The position numbers were made by a program, and so were the translations under genes. From positions 1 through 64,000 of the forward strand of contig QANT01006998.1 of assembly GCA_003254885.1 (NCBI GenBank): a DNA stretch of 64,000 nucleotides, written 5' to 3'. The notes beneath the pieces are model-generated. The model worked only from the letters and a program-made list of their open reading frames with translations. It made no database searches and was not told the origin of the DNA. Positions 12,263-25,488 of this stretch are shown here, in pieces. This stretch comes from Purshia tridentata (taxonomy: Eukaryota > Streptophyta > Magnoliopsida > Rosales > Rosaceae). Position 1 is the first letter of the stretch. Each line of letters begins with the position of its first letter.

Positions 12263-14796
12263 GATTTGAGATACCCACTGCCAAGTTCCTCTGTTAATCT
12301 CTTTTTGAAGTTGGGCTTCATTTAATGCAGTGTTGATGTACAGGCATTTGCAACCTTTTTCCAGCACTGTTTGATTAGACCTCCTTGTGAACAATTTGAA
12401 GGCTACCATGAAAGAAAGGAAACCCACACACACTGTCTTCATTCAACATAAGATTTACTGTTGGAATCAAAAGTCTGAACCCACTTTCTTTCTCTGGTTT
12501 AACTTTTCTACTTCAGAAGTTTTGTAGTTATAATTGAGTGAATTCAACAATAGTTTGTTTTATTATCATTGTTAAGTAGTATAATACAATGTTGTTGTTA
12601 TTGAGAGTGACAAATGATTTACTTTATGCTCATTTGATATTTCAGTCCAATAATAGAATAACACTTATGCTTTTATGCTTCATCACATAAAAATTTCTTT
12701 CAATTTCAAAACATAAACTATCTCTTAGAATGCCAAATCAGTCCTATCTCTATCATAAGTAAGTTTTTCTCCATCAAGATATTACCCAACATAGACATGA
12801 TAAAGATTATCAAACTTTGTATGTATTTTGAAATTGAAATTTGCTGACGGTCCATCATTCTAATTATGCAAGTACTAGATGCACAGGTTTTGCTTATGAC
12901 ATTAAAAATGAGAGCATTAAGATTTTCTTTTCTTTGCTTTTGCTGATAATTAAAAGAACATGTGAGTGTATAATGTATTTAACAAAACTAGTAAAGGTAC
13001 CTAAGTAATGGAAACCTTTTTCTGTAAAGTGACCAAAACTTTTTGGCGGATTGGATTGCAAGCTAGGTCTTTGTCCACACTAGGAGCCAGCTTTAAAAGT
13101 AGATTCTAAATGACTGTATCAGTCTTTATGTCCATCATTATCCTTTTAGTCTTGGTGAAAAAGAGGTGTGGGTGATATTGTACTGTACTAGTCACTATTG
13201 CTGTATTGCATCAAAGTTATAACCATCATTCATTTATCTTTTCGCTTTCATCAAGATGAATTTCCCAAATTGACCTCAGAATCTCTATGGTCAAGGATAA
13301 AATAATGGTTTCAAAATAAGGCTTATCAACCAAAAATCAGGTCCAAAAAATTCACCCTATTTCCCTATCTCACCAAATACAAGAAAAACAGTGAGAGATC
13401 TTAATCTTATGTCATAATACTTTGCTTAAACGAAGCATAGTAATTATTCTCTAGCAATTCAGCATGGAAAATTAAAGCCACGTTATGTATGAATTGATTT
13501 TTCTGCATCCAAAATTATAACATTACTAATAATAATAATAATAGTGGTCACAAAGATGTTCCATGTCTGCTTCTGTAGAGCATCCACATGCATGTTACAT
13601 CGGAAATGCATTAATAAAAGAATGTGAAGCAGCAATCAATGTCATACCAAAATTATTATTAAAATGATGATTGAAAATGGCATTTCCAGGCCAAGAACAT
13701 TTCAAGCATTACATCTTTTTTTTTTCTTTGGATTTTGACTAGACATTCATTTGAGAAAATGTGTCTCCTAGATTTTTGACAGGACTAACAGAAAAGTAGA
13801 GAACTCATCTGTAGAGCACTATGAAATACATCTAATGCAAACACACATCACAAGCAACTCAGATCCCCACCATAACATCAAAATGATTGTCTATGCCAAC
13901 ACTGAAGGATAGGTCTTGTGCCTCCAGAAAAATGAGTTCTTTTTGCTTTTAGTACAGAATTGTATGACAGCTTATATATATACACACACACATATATGCA
14001 ATGCAAATCACCAAGATAATATTTGATTGATTATCACTAAAATAAGGATAAATATGAAGTTCAAACATTTTGTGTTATTTTGTCTTTGAAATCCTCATAC
14101 GCACAAAAACACATGAATAATTGGATTTTGATATATATGGTTTACGGAAAATTGCATGTACCCACGATTTACTCAAAAAAAAAAAAAATTCTTCTTTCTC
14201 CTTGTAAATAAATATTATATCTCTTTATTCAAGGTCGGTCTTGAGAGTAAGTAAATGATACCCATTACAATGATTTTGGTGAGTACTCATTGAAAAAATA
14301 AAATAAATATACACATAATCTGAAGGTGAGGCCAGTCTAATGGACTTGACTTGTCTGACATTAAAGGGAGAACTTGAATCAAATTTGTATATCCAAATTC
14401 CAATCAATCACTCATCATAATTATAAGGTTCAAAAATATATGTACAAACAAATAGTAGTAGTGTTGGATGTTGCTGTTGCATCTAGAATTATAGATATAT
14501 ATCCTAATGGCAATTGCTGGGCCCGGCGAGCAAGTGGAGCATGTCTGCATGTGCCGCTGTGTCAGCAGAAATATTCAAGGCATCGACATTATTTTCTTGC
14601 ACTTGCAGCTGGAGACTGGAGAGGCCGATATAATTTTTGTACACTGAATGTTTTCTCTGCAAGTAACTTGTCTTCTTCTTTCACTTTATTCTGATTGATG
14701 CATGGCCTCACTCACATTACATATATATATTATGGGTCACCTGTGAAATGAGAATTGATAAGATTGTAGAGAGGGAAAATGTTTCTCTTTTATATA
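12263..14796. other. Intergenic DNA downstream of MAKR
   Basis: The first 200 bp are the probable 3' untranslated region of the MAKR gene. The rest is AT-rich with short (AAT)n near 13530 and (TA)/(CA) runs near 13975. The open frame at 14374-14694 has no homology I recognise and no family features, so I do not call a gene. Confidence 0.5.
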
Positions 14797-15565
14797 TCCT
14801 GTCTACCTTTTTTAAGAGAAAGGTCTAAGGAGATGTGTACACAGCAAATTATTTGGTCCCTCCACATTTTTAATGGGCAAGGTACATTTGTTAGGATCGA
14901 TTAGATAGAATGGGAAAAACACAAACTCAAACCAATAAAGAAATAGGAAAGAGAAAAAGTAATTAAGGACACTAAGGATTTAACGTGGTTCGGCAGTGTG
15001 CCTACGTCCACGGGCAGCGATATTAGAATAACTCTACTATATCAAATAATGGGTACAGCGGAAAGATCTTACCAAGTCTAAGAACAAGACTTGATGAACA
15101 CCTAGAGAGTACAAAAGGAATCACCACTTCTTCAAGCTATGAACACCTTGAAGGAAACACCAAAAGAAATACTTCACTTCTCTCACATTCTCTCTTTCAC
15201 TATACTCTCACTCCTCACTTTGAGTGGTAGTCGGAATGCAATTAGCTTGATTGCTTCAATTGCTTGTTATTAAATGCTTAGCTTCATCTCCTTTTATAGC
15301 TATGGATGGATCCTTCTAGCAACTTGGACAATTGATTAGTCTCTAGATATTTCCACAAATTTCTAGCTACTAGGAGAATTGATTAGTCTCTAGATATTTC
15401 CACAAGTTTCTAGCTTGCACCAATATTCAACATTTGTGGAGTTCTCTAGATAATTCCACCAACTTAAGAATGNTCCTGTCTACCTTTCTTAAGAGAAAGG
15501 TCTAAGGAGATGTGTACACAGCAAATTATTTGGTCCCTCCACATTGTTAATGGGCAAGGTACATT
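14797..15565. repeat. 92-bp direct repeat flanking an insertion and an N
   Basis: The 92 bases at 14797-14888 (TCCTGTCTACC ... GGTACATT) recur at 15474-15565 with two mismatches. Between them lie a 584-bp LTR-like insertion (14889-15472) and a single N at 15473. The arrangement is what an assembler makes when it lays the allele with the insertion and the allele without it end to end. A genuine duplication is the alternative. Confidence 0.85.
14889..15472 (+). mobile_element. LTR-like retroelement fragment ending at a sequence gap
   Basis: The insertion opens with TGTTAGGATCG directly after GGTACATT. It carries the phrase AACGTGGTTCGGC...CTACGTCCACGG, which I remember from plant retrotransposon LTRs and related repeats. 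A roughly 52-bp internal unit (ATTGATTAGTCTCTAGATAT...) occurs twice in tandem near 15330-15415. No coding frame is present and the far end is not seen because the N interrupts it. Superfamily is uncertain; a Ty1/copia-type LTR is my best guess. It may be heterozygous and so fairly young. Confidence 0.5.
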
Positions 15566-16474
15566 ATGTTTACTCCACCCTAATGCTTTAATGCCATTCA
15601 AGCCAAAACGAATTGAAATAAGGACAATAATAATGGTTTGGTAATAAAGATCCTAACTTTAGATTGAATTGAAGAAGATTCAAAAATTCAAAATGTGCAT
15701 TGATTTTTTATTGGGGAATCTTCTACTCTTTGGAGGGTTTGTTTTGTTGTCACTTGTGAGTGATAATTGAAATCTTTTAAATTTGTTCGAGGCGTCAGTG
15801 TTTAAGCATGTTTTTCAAGAAGCAAATTTTGTGGAGGATGTGGCCTATGGTGCTTTTTGGATGAATGGTTTTCCCCGTTTTAGCTTTGATGCTTGGGTTC
15901 TTTGGTGATCTAGGAAACTGGAAGCTTTCAGTTTTAGTCAGGTTCTTTCTTAAGCAGAAAAAAAAAATAAAAATAAAAATGAGGAGCCTAAGAAAGGAAA
16001 ATTTTGCGGCTGTGTAAGTCTGTATAGCCTACAGCCCATTCCAAACTGGATGATAGGTTCCAGGGCCCCAAAAAAGTATTGGTTCTGGGCTTTGGGAGAA
16101 ACAATTTGGGATAAGTAGCATTTTCTTATATGTTTTTAAGGACACTACTTTGTGTTTTTATATGTAACAAAATGCACATTAATTCTGAGTTCTCTCAAGT
16201 TCTCAACCATTGGGTCAATGTTAATTTCTTCAATATGCATGAAGTTGTAAGCGCACATCATTGGGAAGCTACTCTAGTAAGTATTTGTTTGACAAAGTAT
16301 ATACACTGGTAAACCCAAGAGATCGGGTAACAAGTTTCTACCTAATTAAACTTTAAAATATGCAGATCACCGTTCTCTTCTACTACATGTTTAACTGGCC
16401 ACCCTTGTGGGGAATCAACTGCTACTTGCTTAATTGAGAACAAATAGTTGAGATTATGTTATATATCATTATTG
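15566..16474. other. Intergenic DNA downstream of ankyrin-PGG protein 1
   Basis: Apart from the RNase-H-like scrap at 15789-15909 I see no coding features. The last part (about 16320-16474) is the probable 3' untranslated region of the minus-strand ankyrin gene. Confidence 0.5.
15789..15909 (+). pseudogene. Small RNase-H-like fragment of a LINE or related element
   Basis: One frame reads EASVFKHVFQEANFVEDVAY and then a Trp/Phe-rich tail before a stop. The phrase HVFxEANFVxD matches the end of the RNase H domain carried by plant non-LTR retrotransposons, where HVFREANFVADA is typical. An A-rich run follows at about 15958-15980, as expected at a LINE 3' end. Nothing else of the element is visible, so this is a short relic. 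A host RNase-H-like gene fragment is the alternative. Confidence 0.45.
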
Positions 16475-18592
16475 TCAAATTGCATAGACTTTCTTAAACT
16501 CCGTGTTCAGAAGCTCTGAATCTGACATCATTGACTGAGACCATGATTGTGAGTGTGAATGGCTGGTCATTGATGACCTCCTTATGCTGCTACGTTTAGA
16601 AGCATCAAGTCTCTGCACAATCATCCAATAACACATTGTTCCCAATGTCATCCCCATAATCACTGTCCCTACGGCTGTTACTCCAACAGCCAACCATTTC
16701 TCATCATCTCCCACAATAACATATGACAGTGCAAGAAATGCCACTGAAACCATCACACAAGCCAACCACATTAGTTTGTTTATGATTGTCATCAGTTTCT
16801 CTTTTGCCTTTCTCTTTATAACAACAATAGAAGTCTGAACCACCACAACAGCCAATGATATGAAGAGAGCAAAAGAGTCAAAGATGAAGAAGACTACGAA
16901 CTCAGTTTTCGGGGCAATATTTGCTTCTCCAGGAGAGAGTCCGGGAGGAAGGTTATTCGGGTCTTCAGGATATTGTCCGGGCACAGTGAAGATTGCAGCA
17001 AAGGCAACGGTGGCAATGAGGACAGCCACAACTGTGGTGGAATTTATTGCGTTGTTAAGCCCCTCTGAATGCATTTTGTTGAGCCGCTTTACCATCCCAT
17101 GTACTTGCTTTCTTGTTTGTCTTGTTTGCTTGAGCTGGTCATGCACTTCATGTTTTATATCACTGACAGTTTGTTTGAGTTCTTTGTTTGTGTTTCTAGT
17201 TGGTGGTAGTAGCTTCATGGATTTGGCACTTTGAATGCCATGCTCTTCTAGAATGGCAGCAATCACAGAGTTCCCAGTTTTCTCAGCAGTGTCAAGAACA
17301 GTTTCTCCAGATTTGTTGATAGTGGTTGTGGCCACTCCCTTATAACTTAATAGCTTTTGAACAATCTGCAAAATGTATAATCGCAGAGGCTTAACCATAT
17401 GAAAGATTCAAATAACCATTTGCTATTTCAATATTATGGTCCTAAACCCAATTGGACAAAACAATGTCATAATAATTCAAGTGATGATTCTTGTATACAC
17501 AAAGAAAGAAAATCCAGTAACAAGAACAAGTCCATCTCTCTTAAAAAAGGAAGAATTTTCATTTTCAGATTATAAATCGAAAGAAAAATTTTCGTTACCT
17601 GAGCTCGACCCTTCCGGGTTGCTATATGCAAGGCAGTGTTGCCCTTGTTATCCACCATGTTTATCAAAGAAGGATCTGCCTTGGCTAGCTCATCCACCAG
17701 CTCAACATTCTGTCCCTTAACTGCCATATGGAGAGCTGTCTGCCCCTTCTTATCATTTCTTGTGGCAATTCCAATTTCTTTGCTCAAGAGGGCCTTGACG
17801 ACCTCTAAATGCCCTTTCCTTGCTGCAGAATGCAAGGCAGTTTTCCCATTGCTTCTTGCTATGGACACCAGGCTGCAACCAGTCTCCAAGAGAAGATTCA
17901 CCACTTCAATATGGCCCTGTGATGCAGCAGTGTGCAGTGCTGTGGTGTTTGTTTGATCAACAGTCATTGAAAGTTCTGGAATGGCCTCCATGAGGACCTT
18001 CAGTACCTCTGCAACTCCAAAAATTTCATGCTTTTAGATAAACAACAATACTGCTATATACTATGCCACAAATGAATACGAGGTAAACTATTTTATGCAA
18101 TAAGATGAAACCAATTGCAAGTTGAAAAACATTTTAGAGAATTTCACCATAAAGCTTTAACATATGTTACAAAGAAGGAACAAGGTTATATAGTATGCCA
18201 AGCAAGCATATCACAGTTAAGAAATAACCAAACTTTTGAAACATCCATAGACAATTACCTAAGTTCCCTTGCTTTGAAGCAACATGGAATGCATCACAGC
18301 CATTTCTAGCTTTGACACTGGCCAAACCAATATCGTAGCACCTCATCATTTCCTTCACCAAATCAACATGGCCACAGTCAGCTGCCACATATAAGGCGGT
18401 TTCACCGGTCTGATTCTGCTTCAACAACAGTTCATTCAACTTTGCATCCCCACAATTAGAGATTATTTCTATGACTAATTCTAAATTTCCTGTTCTTGCT
18501 GCCAAATGCAAGGGACTGTCTTCACGTTTCCCTGTTAACTGTTTCGTCATCTTCTTTTCGCAGAAGCTTTGCTTCCTCACAGGAGCTTCCAT
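16475..18592 (-). CDS. ANK1: Ankyrin-repeat PGG-domain membrane protein 1 (At5g02620-like)
   Basis: Three exons, 18259-18592, 17599-18008 and 16475-17365, join in phase to 544 aa. The start MEAPVRKQSF is followed by KKMTKQLTGKREDSPLHLAA, matching the family N-terminus. About eight ankyrin repeats fill residues 20-280, with strong consensus (NGKTALHSAARKGHLEVVKAL, KKGQTALHMAVKGQNVELV). The PGG domain follows (INSTTVVAVLIATVAFAAIF...VPGQ), then FDSFALFISLAVVVVQTS, INKLMWLACVMVSVAFLALS and a last hydrophobic segment, four predicted membrane helices in all, ending in a Ser-rich tail. Relatives such as ITN1 and ACD6 act at membranes in stress, salt and defence responses; this protein's role is not shown by sequence. 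Its 410-bp middle exon equals the third exon of the paralogue at 23-25.5 kb. A TATA-like run near 19620 suggests a long leader. Confidence 0.92.
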
Positions 18593-21500
18593 AGTCCAAT
18601 CAAAGCCAATTTTTTTAGAGCACCAAAGAACAAATACTGCCTTAAGTTTTCTTTATCATCTTTAAAATTGAGGTTTCCCCTTTCAACCGTGAAGACCCTG
18701 ATAAAAAAGTCAAGCATGGCACCCCAGAAGACCAATTTATGAACGATGAGGATAAGATAATTCAGATGATTCCATGAGTTTGCACGTGGGAAATCTGGGA
18801 GTTTGATTCCTTGATTCCCAAAACACACCCCCCTGACATCTTCTGCACCAAAAATAATTCAAGTATTAAAATAAACCCCATTTGTCTCTCTCTCACTCTC
18901 TCTCTCCCTCTCTGTGATTATTTATTTACACATTTTTTTCATCATCAATCATGCTTACCAGTCATTATAACAAGAGGGCAAAAAGAAAAGAACAAAAGGG
19001 GTAGGAGTCTATGTAAATTTGAAAATGTGTTTACAGTGTGAAATCAAATATGTATGGTAAAGCCATCCAATAAAACTATAGTTGACCACCAAGTCTCTAC
19101 CAAATAAGGCCACACATTTCAAACTAATTAATCAAGTAAGTGAATTTTGAAACATACCATGAACTTACTGATATTGTACTCGGGGTTTGATAAAGCAGAA
19201 CTTGTTTCTTCCTAAATGAAGTAAGAACCCAAATAATACAACTCAGGCACTTAAAAAACAAACAAGAGTGGAGATGCAGGAAACCTTGGTGTGAAAAGTT
19301 GAAGCCCAAAAAAGTTGAAGCTCAGTGGAGCTCAGCAAACACACATTGAAACACAGCTTTCTTTGTAAAAGGTGATGTTGAAAGCAAGAGGTGGTTACTA
19401 TGTACAACTGTGCAGCAAGCGCAATCAGGCTTCCGTGCAAGAAAGATGTCTTCTTCTTTTTTGTTGCCAGGGGCGCAAGAAAGATGTCATCCATTCATTC
19501 ATATCCTCTGCAGTTAAGCTTTTGACCAGTTTTGGACAGTGACCACTCATATTTCACCACGTCAGCATCAAAACTTGGACCCGCCACGATCTATAAGCGC
19601 GTGGGTGTGTTCGGCGTGCCTATATAAACACGAATAACATCATTTTCATTGGATTCAAATCTCCATCAATTTAACGTGTGATTAACCAGATATGAATAGT
19701 GATTAACTTAACTAATCAAATATGGATCAAGATGTATGAATATATGGTATGATAATTATTGGACTCAATTTATGTAATGTATTTTACACTTTTTATAAAT
19801 ATCATATAGATGTGCATCTGATCAATCAAAAAGAAAATATAGATGTGCATCCAAGAGTAATTTACGATTATAACTTGTTAGTTGAACAAAGCATTATTAG
19901 GGAGAGTTTCGTCTAAGTAGTTTTAGGAATTAGGGCAGTAGCAAATTCACAGGCATTGTGGAATAGACTAATAGTGATCCCATAAAGCTACTTTGTCCCT
20001 TTGGATTATTATCTTCAGGGTTTATTTCGTTTTTTCTCTTAGGGAGTGGGGTACTAAAATAGTTTGATAAAATATCTCAATGAGCCGATTTTTTATTTTT
20101 TATTGGTAAGGTGGAGCCAACGCAGCTAAAAAACACAAGACTAATCAGGAATAAACAATGATATCAAAAGGAGGATAATTAATAGCATAGATGCTCAGAT
20201 CACACAAATGACTTATGTTAGCTAGCCCATCAATTACACAATTCTGTTCCCTGAAAATATGGCGCACAAACACAACTCATCTCTGTTAATAATGTCATTA
20301 CAACCATAAATAATATTAAAGAGAAGATGAAATTTATCCACAGGATTCAAGATAAGATTGAGAGCTCAATGAGCCAGTTAATATATAAGAGTAAATCTTC
20401 TGTATCATATTCATGCCCTAAGGCCCCTAACACGCCTAAATTCGCTACTGAATTAGAAGAATTAGAAGGATGATACATAATAAAATATATATCAATATTG
20501 TTTCTCAAGCAGAAACTTAATTAAAATTAGATTATGAACCTAAGGAGGCCTAAATGACATGCCCCCATTAAAGAGGCTTGTTGGTATAAAGCAATATTGT
20601 GGGTTGATTAGGATAAATAAATAAAAAAAGCATTGACTTGGGAAAAATAGAAGTCAAGCAAAGCCCTTGGGTTTTGTCTTTGTGGCTTTCCGGGAACACG
20701 TTGACGAGGACTAGATTTTGGTTCGACCAAAAGAAAAAAAAAAAAGGATTAGGTTTTGGTCTTTAGTACCCACAAGTCATAATTGGAGACAAAAGTGATA
20801 GGGACCGCATGTTGTATCAGGTTTCAGCAAGTGTTTCACGCTTATTTCTGGGGTCGGTCAAGATGCTATGCTGAGTCACGGCCCCTCAACCTCCCCAACA
20901 AAACAAAATTGCTCCTATACATTATTCATCATCATTCTCATCAGTGCCAAGTATTTGAACCTGTTTGACAGTGTACGTTTTCACAGTGTTAAAACCACTT
21001 TCACATAACTAAGAAAACAGAACAAAGTGTTTTTTTGGCTTAGAACTGCCACAAATATACTACTAACTAAAAAGCATTTTATACACAAGCACTCCCAAAC
21101 ACGACCAACTTTGTTTGGTAACCATCAAAGTTTCTGGGAAGGTGAAAAGGTATGGAACCAAAGGGACCGCACTTGCTATAGTGGCGGGGGAAAGACTTCC
21201 TGTAGAGTGTAGACCACACCATGTGATGCACCTGGTTCCTATATCTGATGTCAGATGGACCCATAATGGACTTCTGGGAAATGTAAACAATAATTTAAAG
21301 GAAAAAGAACTCTGCAGGTAGCACCCAATATTCCCTTGCTGTCATCCTACCAATCAAAATCTTTAATCAGCGGACAATGAATTATAAAATTAATGGCTTT
21401 TCTCTTCCATGATGTGGATTCCATGACATATCTTCATTGTTTTTCTGTTCAAGCATTGAATTAGATAGTTAGATCCCATGGTACACATGATTACCTGTGC

Positions 21501-21650
21501 TTTATCAATGGGGTCAATTCAAGCACTGCAATTTAGAAACTTAAGACTCAATCTCACCCGCTCACTTAAGACATACGTACAGACACCAATTACAGCACGA
21601 TATAAAGAAAAAGGCAACTACGGATTTCATAAAGCACTTGATAAGTCTAA
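18593..21650. other. Upstream region of ankyrin-PGG protein 1 and intergenic DNA
   Basis: The part from 18593 to about 19600 is probably 5' leader, perhaps with an intron, and promoter of the minus-strand gene. A TATA-like run lies near 19618-19628. From 19.7 to 21.6 kb the DNA is AT-rich with no supported gene. The open frames at 21027-21321 lack recognisable features. Confidence 0.5.
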
Positions 21651-22289
21651 CCTTAATTGACTCCCATCTTCTGCCAACAAATAAGTGAAAGGTGTACAGT
21701 GCTTCCATAGTGCATGAAAAGATGCCACTCCACCCAAAATGGCTTTGGCTATCAAAAGATGTCTTCTACCATAGTAGAGGGCCTCAAGCGAAGGGATCAC
21801 CTCCACCAGATTTGTTGCACCAAAGCAAACGTCAATATTATCCTGATAAATCAGAAAGATGAAAATGCGCAACAATAATAAAAAATGTACAAGCTTCCCA
21901 ATAATCTCAAGGAAGTAACAATAGAATCATAAATGAATTAGGCCATGCAGCTCTTTAGAGGGTATGTTCAAACTATCAACTCACAAGTTGCAAATGTAGC
22001 AAATTGGTTATTTGGGACTGAATCCAGCTAATCACTGCCATTACATTTGGATCAAATTTGAGCATTCAATGCTTAAGAGCACGAGGCCTCTTGAACATTG
22101 TCCAAGTCAGATCTTTGTTTTTGTCTTCTCTATCTCTTTCTTTCTGCAAAATCATCCAGAAGTCATTAATTTGAAAAATATTACCAAATTGACCTGAAAA
22201 TGAGCAGAGAGAGATGAAGGCAAATGGTACCTTCTGCAGAAACATTGTCAACGTCTTGAATCCTCTATTTGGAATATTTCCTATAAGAT
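21650..22289 (-). pseudogene. Unrecognised three-exon gene relic
   Basis: Three exon-like blocks on the minus strand have good splice signals and compatible phases: 22231-22289 (GCAG acceptor, GTACC donor), 21985-22143 (TTTGCAG acceptor, GTGAG donor) and about 21652-21842 (TTATCAG acceptor). They read DLIGNIPNRGFKTLTMFLQK, then KERDREDKNKDLTWTMFKRP..., then DNIDVCFGATNLVEVIPSLE.... The middle block has a TGA in frame after RALKH, and the same frame then continues as a plausible protein (FDPNVMAVISWIQSQITNLL). No start or upstream exons were found, except a possible 10-bp piece near 22520. I do not recognise the family. It looks like the tail of a broken host gene. Confidence 0.35.
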
Positions 22290-23061
22290 CTGCATGGACA
22301 AGAAATTCAACGGTCAATTTGGCTCAAAACTATCTTCCTGTGTTTTCTCCAAAAAGCTTTTTCTTCATTAAACACCATGGAATTTGTAACCAATGCCTCA
22401 TAGGTAGAAGGAAAGTTCACATATATGACTAATTTATAACCATGCAATATAGCCTTTAGCGATTAGAGTAGAAGAAACATGTGAATGTGAGAGAAAAGTA
22501 AAATGGAAACTTGTACCAGAGACATCCTTGGAGAAAACTCAAAGTATATATAAATTCGAGTAACATCCACTATAATACATTCTTTTACCACCATCTGATT
22601 GCATGCACAAAATGTAATGCTTCAGTTTTGTTCACTTATCAGATACATTCACAGTTGTCAGTCAAATCATGTCGAGTAAAGTCACATTCAGAATATTGAT
22701 AAACTAATCAACAAGCCACTACCTATTCTCATATTTGAATGGCATATCACCTGTAATGAAACCTATATAAGTTACAAATGAAGACTGATATCATGTATAT
22801 AATATACAAATGACATTTCTCAGTTGCTGCCTTTGAAGATTCAAGGACATCAACAGTTTTGCTCCAATATTTTATAATCCGTGAAACACCCAAAACTTCA
22901 TTTTCAACGAAAGCCACTCATTGGTGCTATTACAATGGTCCCTGAATTTTGTATCTATAGCATAGAAGCTCTTATGACCCAACTACTCCTGTTTCGATTT
23001 TCTTCTTCATGAGTATAAAGTCAGACACAGAACCAGAGGCTAGTTAAAAACCAGACTATCA
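22290..23061. other. Intergenic DNA upstream of the relic and downstream of ITN1
   Basis: I see no supported gene. The last few hundred bases before 23062 are the probable 3' untranslated region of the ITN1-like gene. Further exons of the relic at 21.6-22.3 kb would be expected here, but I could not find convincing ones. Confidence 0.45.
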
Positions 23062-25436
23062 TCAAAGGGCAAAAATACGATTGACTTCTGAGTCAGACTC
23101 CGATTGATACAAGGAGGAATTGGTTCTTGTGATCTTCTCTCTCTTCCTCACTCTACGCATCTTTTTGGACTTCACCACATAATATGTCATGGTACCAAGA
23201 ACTCCCACCATTGTAACTCCCCCTACACATGTGACAAGGATTGCAGCCCACAAATTACGTCGACCAACAACTATATATGCTGCCGAAATAAATGCTACTG
23301 TGGTGCAGATAGAGGCCAACCACATCAACTTATTGATCACTTGTACAACCCTCCTCTCTGTCTTTGTCTCCCCCCTGACAAGGGTGATTTGTACTACGAC
23401 AACAGCCAATGATGTGAAGAGTGAAACCGCATTACAAAAAAAGAACAATTTGAATGATGTACTGTCCACCACCACAGCCATCCCTTTGGCATCATCACCT
23501 CCAGGAACTGTAAATATAGCTGCAAATGCTACTGTTGCAATGAGCGAAGCAACCACTGTGACTGAGTTAGTGGCAGTATTTATTCCTTCCCTTTGTAGCT
23601 TACGGAGCTCCTTGGCAATTCCACTAACACTCCTGTTGGTTTTGCGGGCTTGCTCAAGCTGATTATGAACATCTTTTTTTATCTCTGTCACAGTGTTTCT
23701 AAGCTCATCTCGTGGCTGGTTAAGTTCGTTTGCTCGGACAGCACCATACTGAGTCAAGTTGTCCTTAATTGTTTGGATTTCTTCAGAGTATGGAAATCCT
23801 TCAACTATATCAAGGGGAGTTTTCTGGTCTCTTGTTAGAGCATTCACATTTGTGTCACGAAGGAGCAACAGCTCATTCACTATCTGCAAGCATAATGAGA
23901 AATTGAATTGCTAAAGATGTAAAGCAAGCTCAACCCAAGGTCTTAGGTCATCTCAACCTAATGTGCACATTAATCATATGGCTGGAACTTTTAAAGACAA
24001 ACTGATTAAATTGAACAAGTAACCCATCATAAAACAAGAATATAACAATTATATCATTATGTTAAGATCCAACAGCGAAAATACATACCTCTACCCGCTT
24101 TTTCCTGGTGGCCACATGTAATGCTGTATTTCCGAACTTGTCTGGAAGCATGACAATAGCTGCATCCGTATTGAGAATCAACTTCACAACTTCGCAGCTA
24201 ACACCTTTTACAGCCATATGCAAAGCAGTCTGTCCTTTCTTATCGGTTCTTCTTGCTAGCTGTGGATCCTTGTCAAGCAAAGCTTTTACAATATCTACAT
24301 GCCCCTGCCGTGCAGAAAGATGCAATGCATTCTTCCCATTGGATTTAGGTATTTCCAGCAAGCTCAAATCTTGGTATAGTAATTCTTTAACCACTTGTGT
24401 ATGCCCTCTTGTAGCTGCAGATACAAGAGGGGTTGCATTTCCCTGGCCGACTGTTTTGCTAAGCCCCGGGTCATGATCTAACAGCACCTGGACAATGGCT
24501 GCATAAAGCTAGTTATTGAACTGAGGTGACACAGTAATGAATTTACCAGCTGTTTAAGAACAAAACTGCACGAAACTTTACTATAAAATGTACTCCATTT
24601 CAAGCCTTTCACAAACACATAGATAACTGAATTAATAACATCTAAGTTATATATGGTTACCTTGGTGTCCTTGACTTGCAGCAATGTGCAATGGATCGAA
24701 CCCGGACCGGTTCTTCAACAAAATGCCCTCCTCGGTCACATAAGGAAGGAGAACCTCCACTATACCAAGATGGCCCCTCTCGGCCGCAATGAAAAGCGCC
24801 GTCTCTCCCAACTCATTCACCTCATTCACAATGGTTGACCTTATCTCACATAACTCCTCATCAAACTCAGTTCCATTGAGCGTCCCCACCATCTGGGCAT
24901 CAATATCATTCAGAATCTGCTGCACGGCGCCCAAATCGCCCCGCTGCACCGCCAGGTGGAGCTCGGTGTCGTTGTGGCGGCCGGTCACCTGCTTCACATA
25001 CTTCTTCTTCCCCAATTGGTCGATCCGCTTCCCGGAATTCGAGACGAGGAGAGACTTGCTGGAATTTGAAACGAGCAGAGACTTGCCGGAGTTCGAAACG
25101 AGCAGAGACTTGCCGGAGTTCGAAACCAGCAGGGCCTTGCTGGAATTCGAGAAATACAGAGTCGGCCTCGACGCGTGGGGCGACTGCGGCGGCTCCGAGA
25201 GCGCTCCCGGAGTTGAGGGTTGTGGCAGGCCCTTCTCCAGGTCCTTCTCACCTCCTTAGAAATCATCAAATAAACTCACAATTTTCACATTTCCATCCAA
25301 ATATACAAATAAACATTAACCAAAAAAATTGGATCATATACACGCATTCGCGAAATTGAATGAATTCGATTCAATTCCCCTTCCATTTTCTTTCCTTTTC
25401 CGGTACATTCACAGCATCCAAACGCAAACCAACATG

Positions 25437-25488
<52 letters not shown>

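Noticed and set aside
14374-14694. 106-residue open frame in the MAKR-ankyrin spacer
   Set aside because: No homology, no splice context and AT-rich flanks. I also looked for a conserved microRNA in its GC-rich middle and found none that I know.
21027-21321. Overlapping plus and minus frames near 21.1 kb
   Set aside because: Neither frame shows a known family or splice-linked neighbours; the pair looks like chance open frames.
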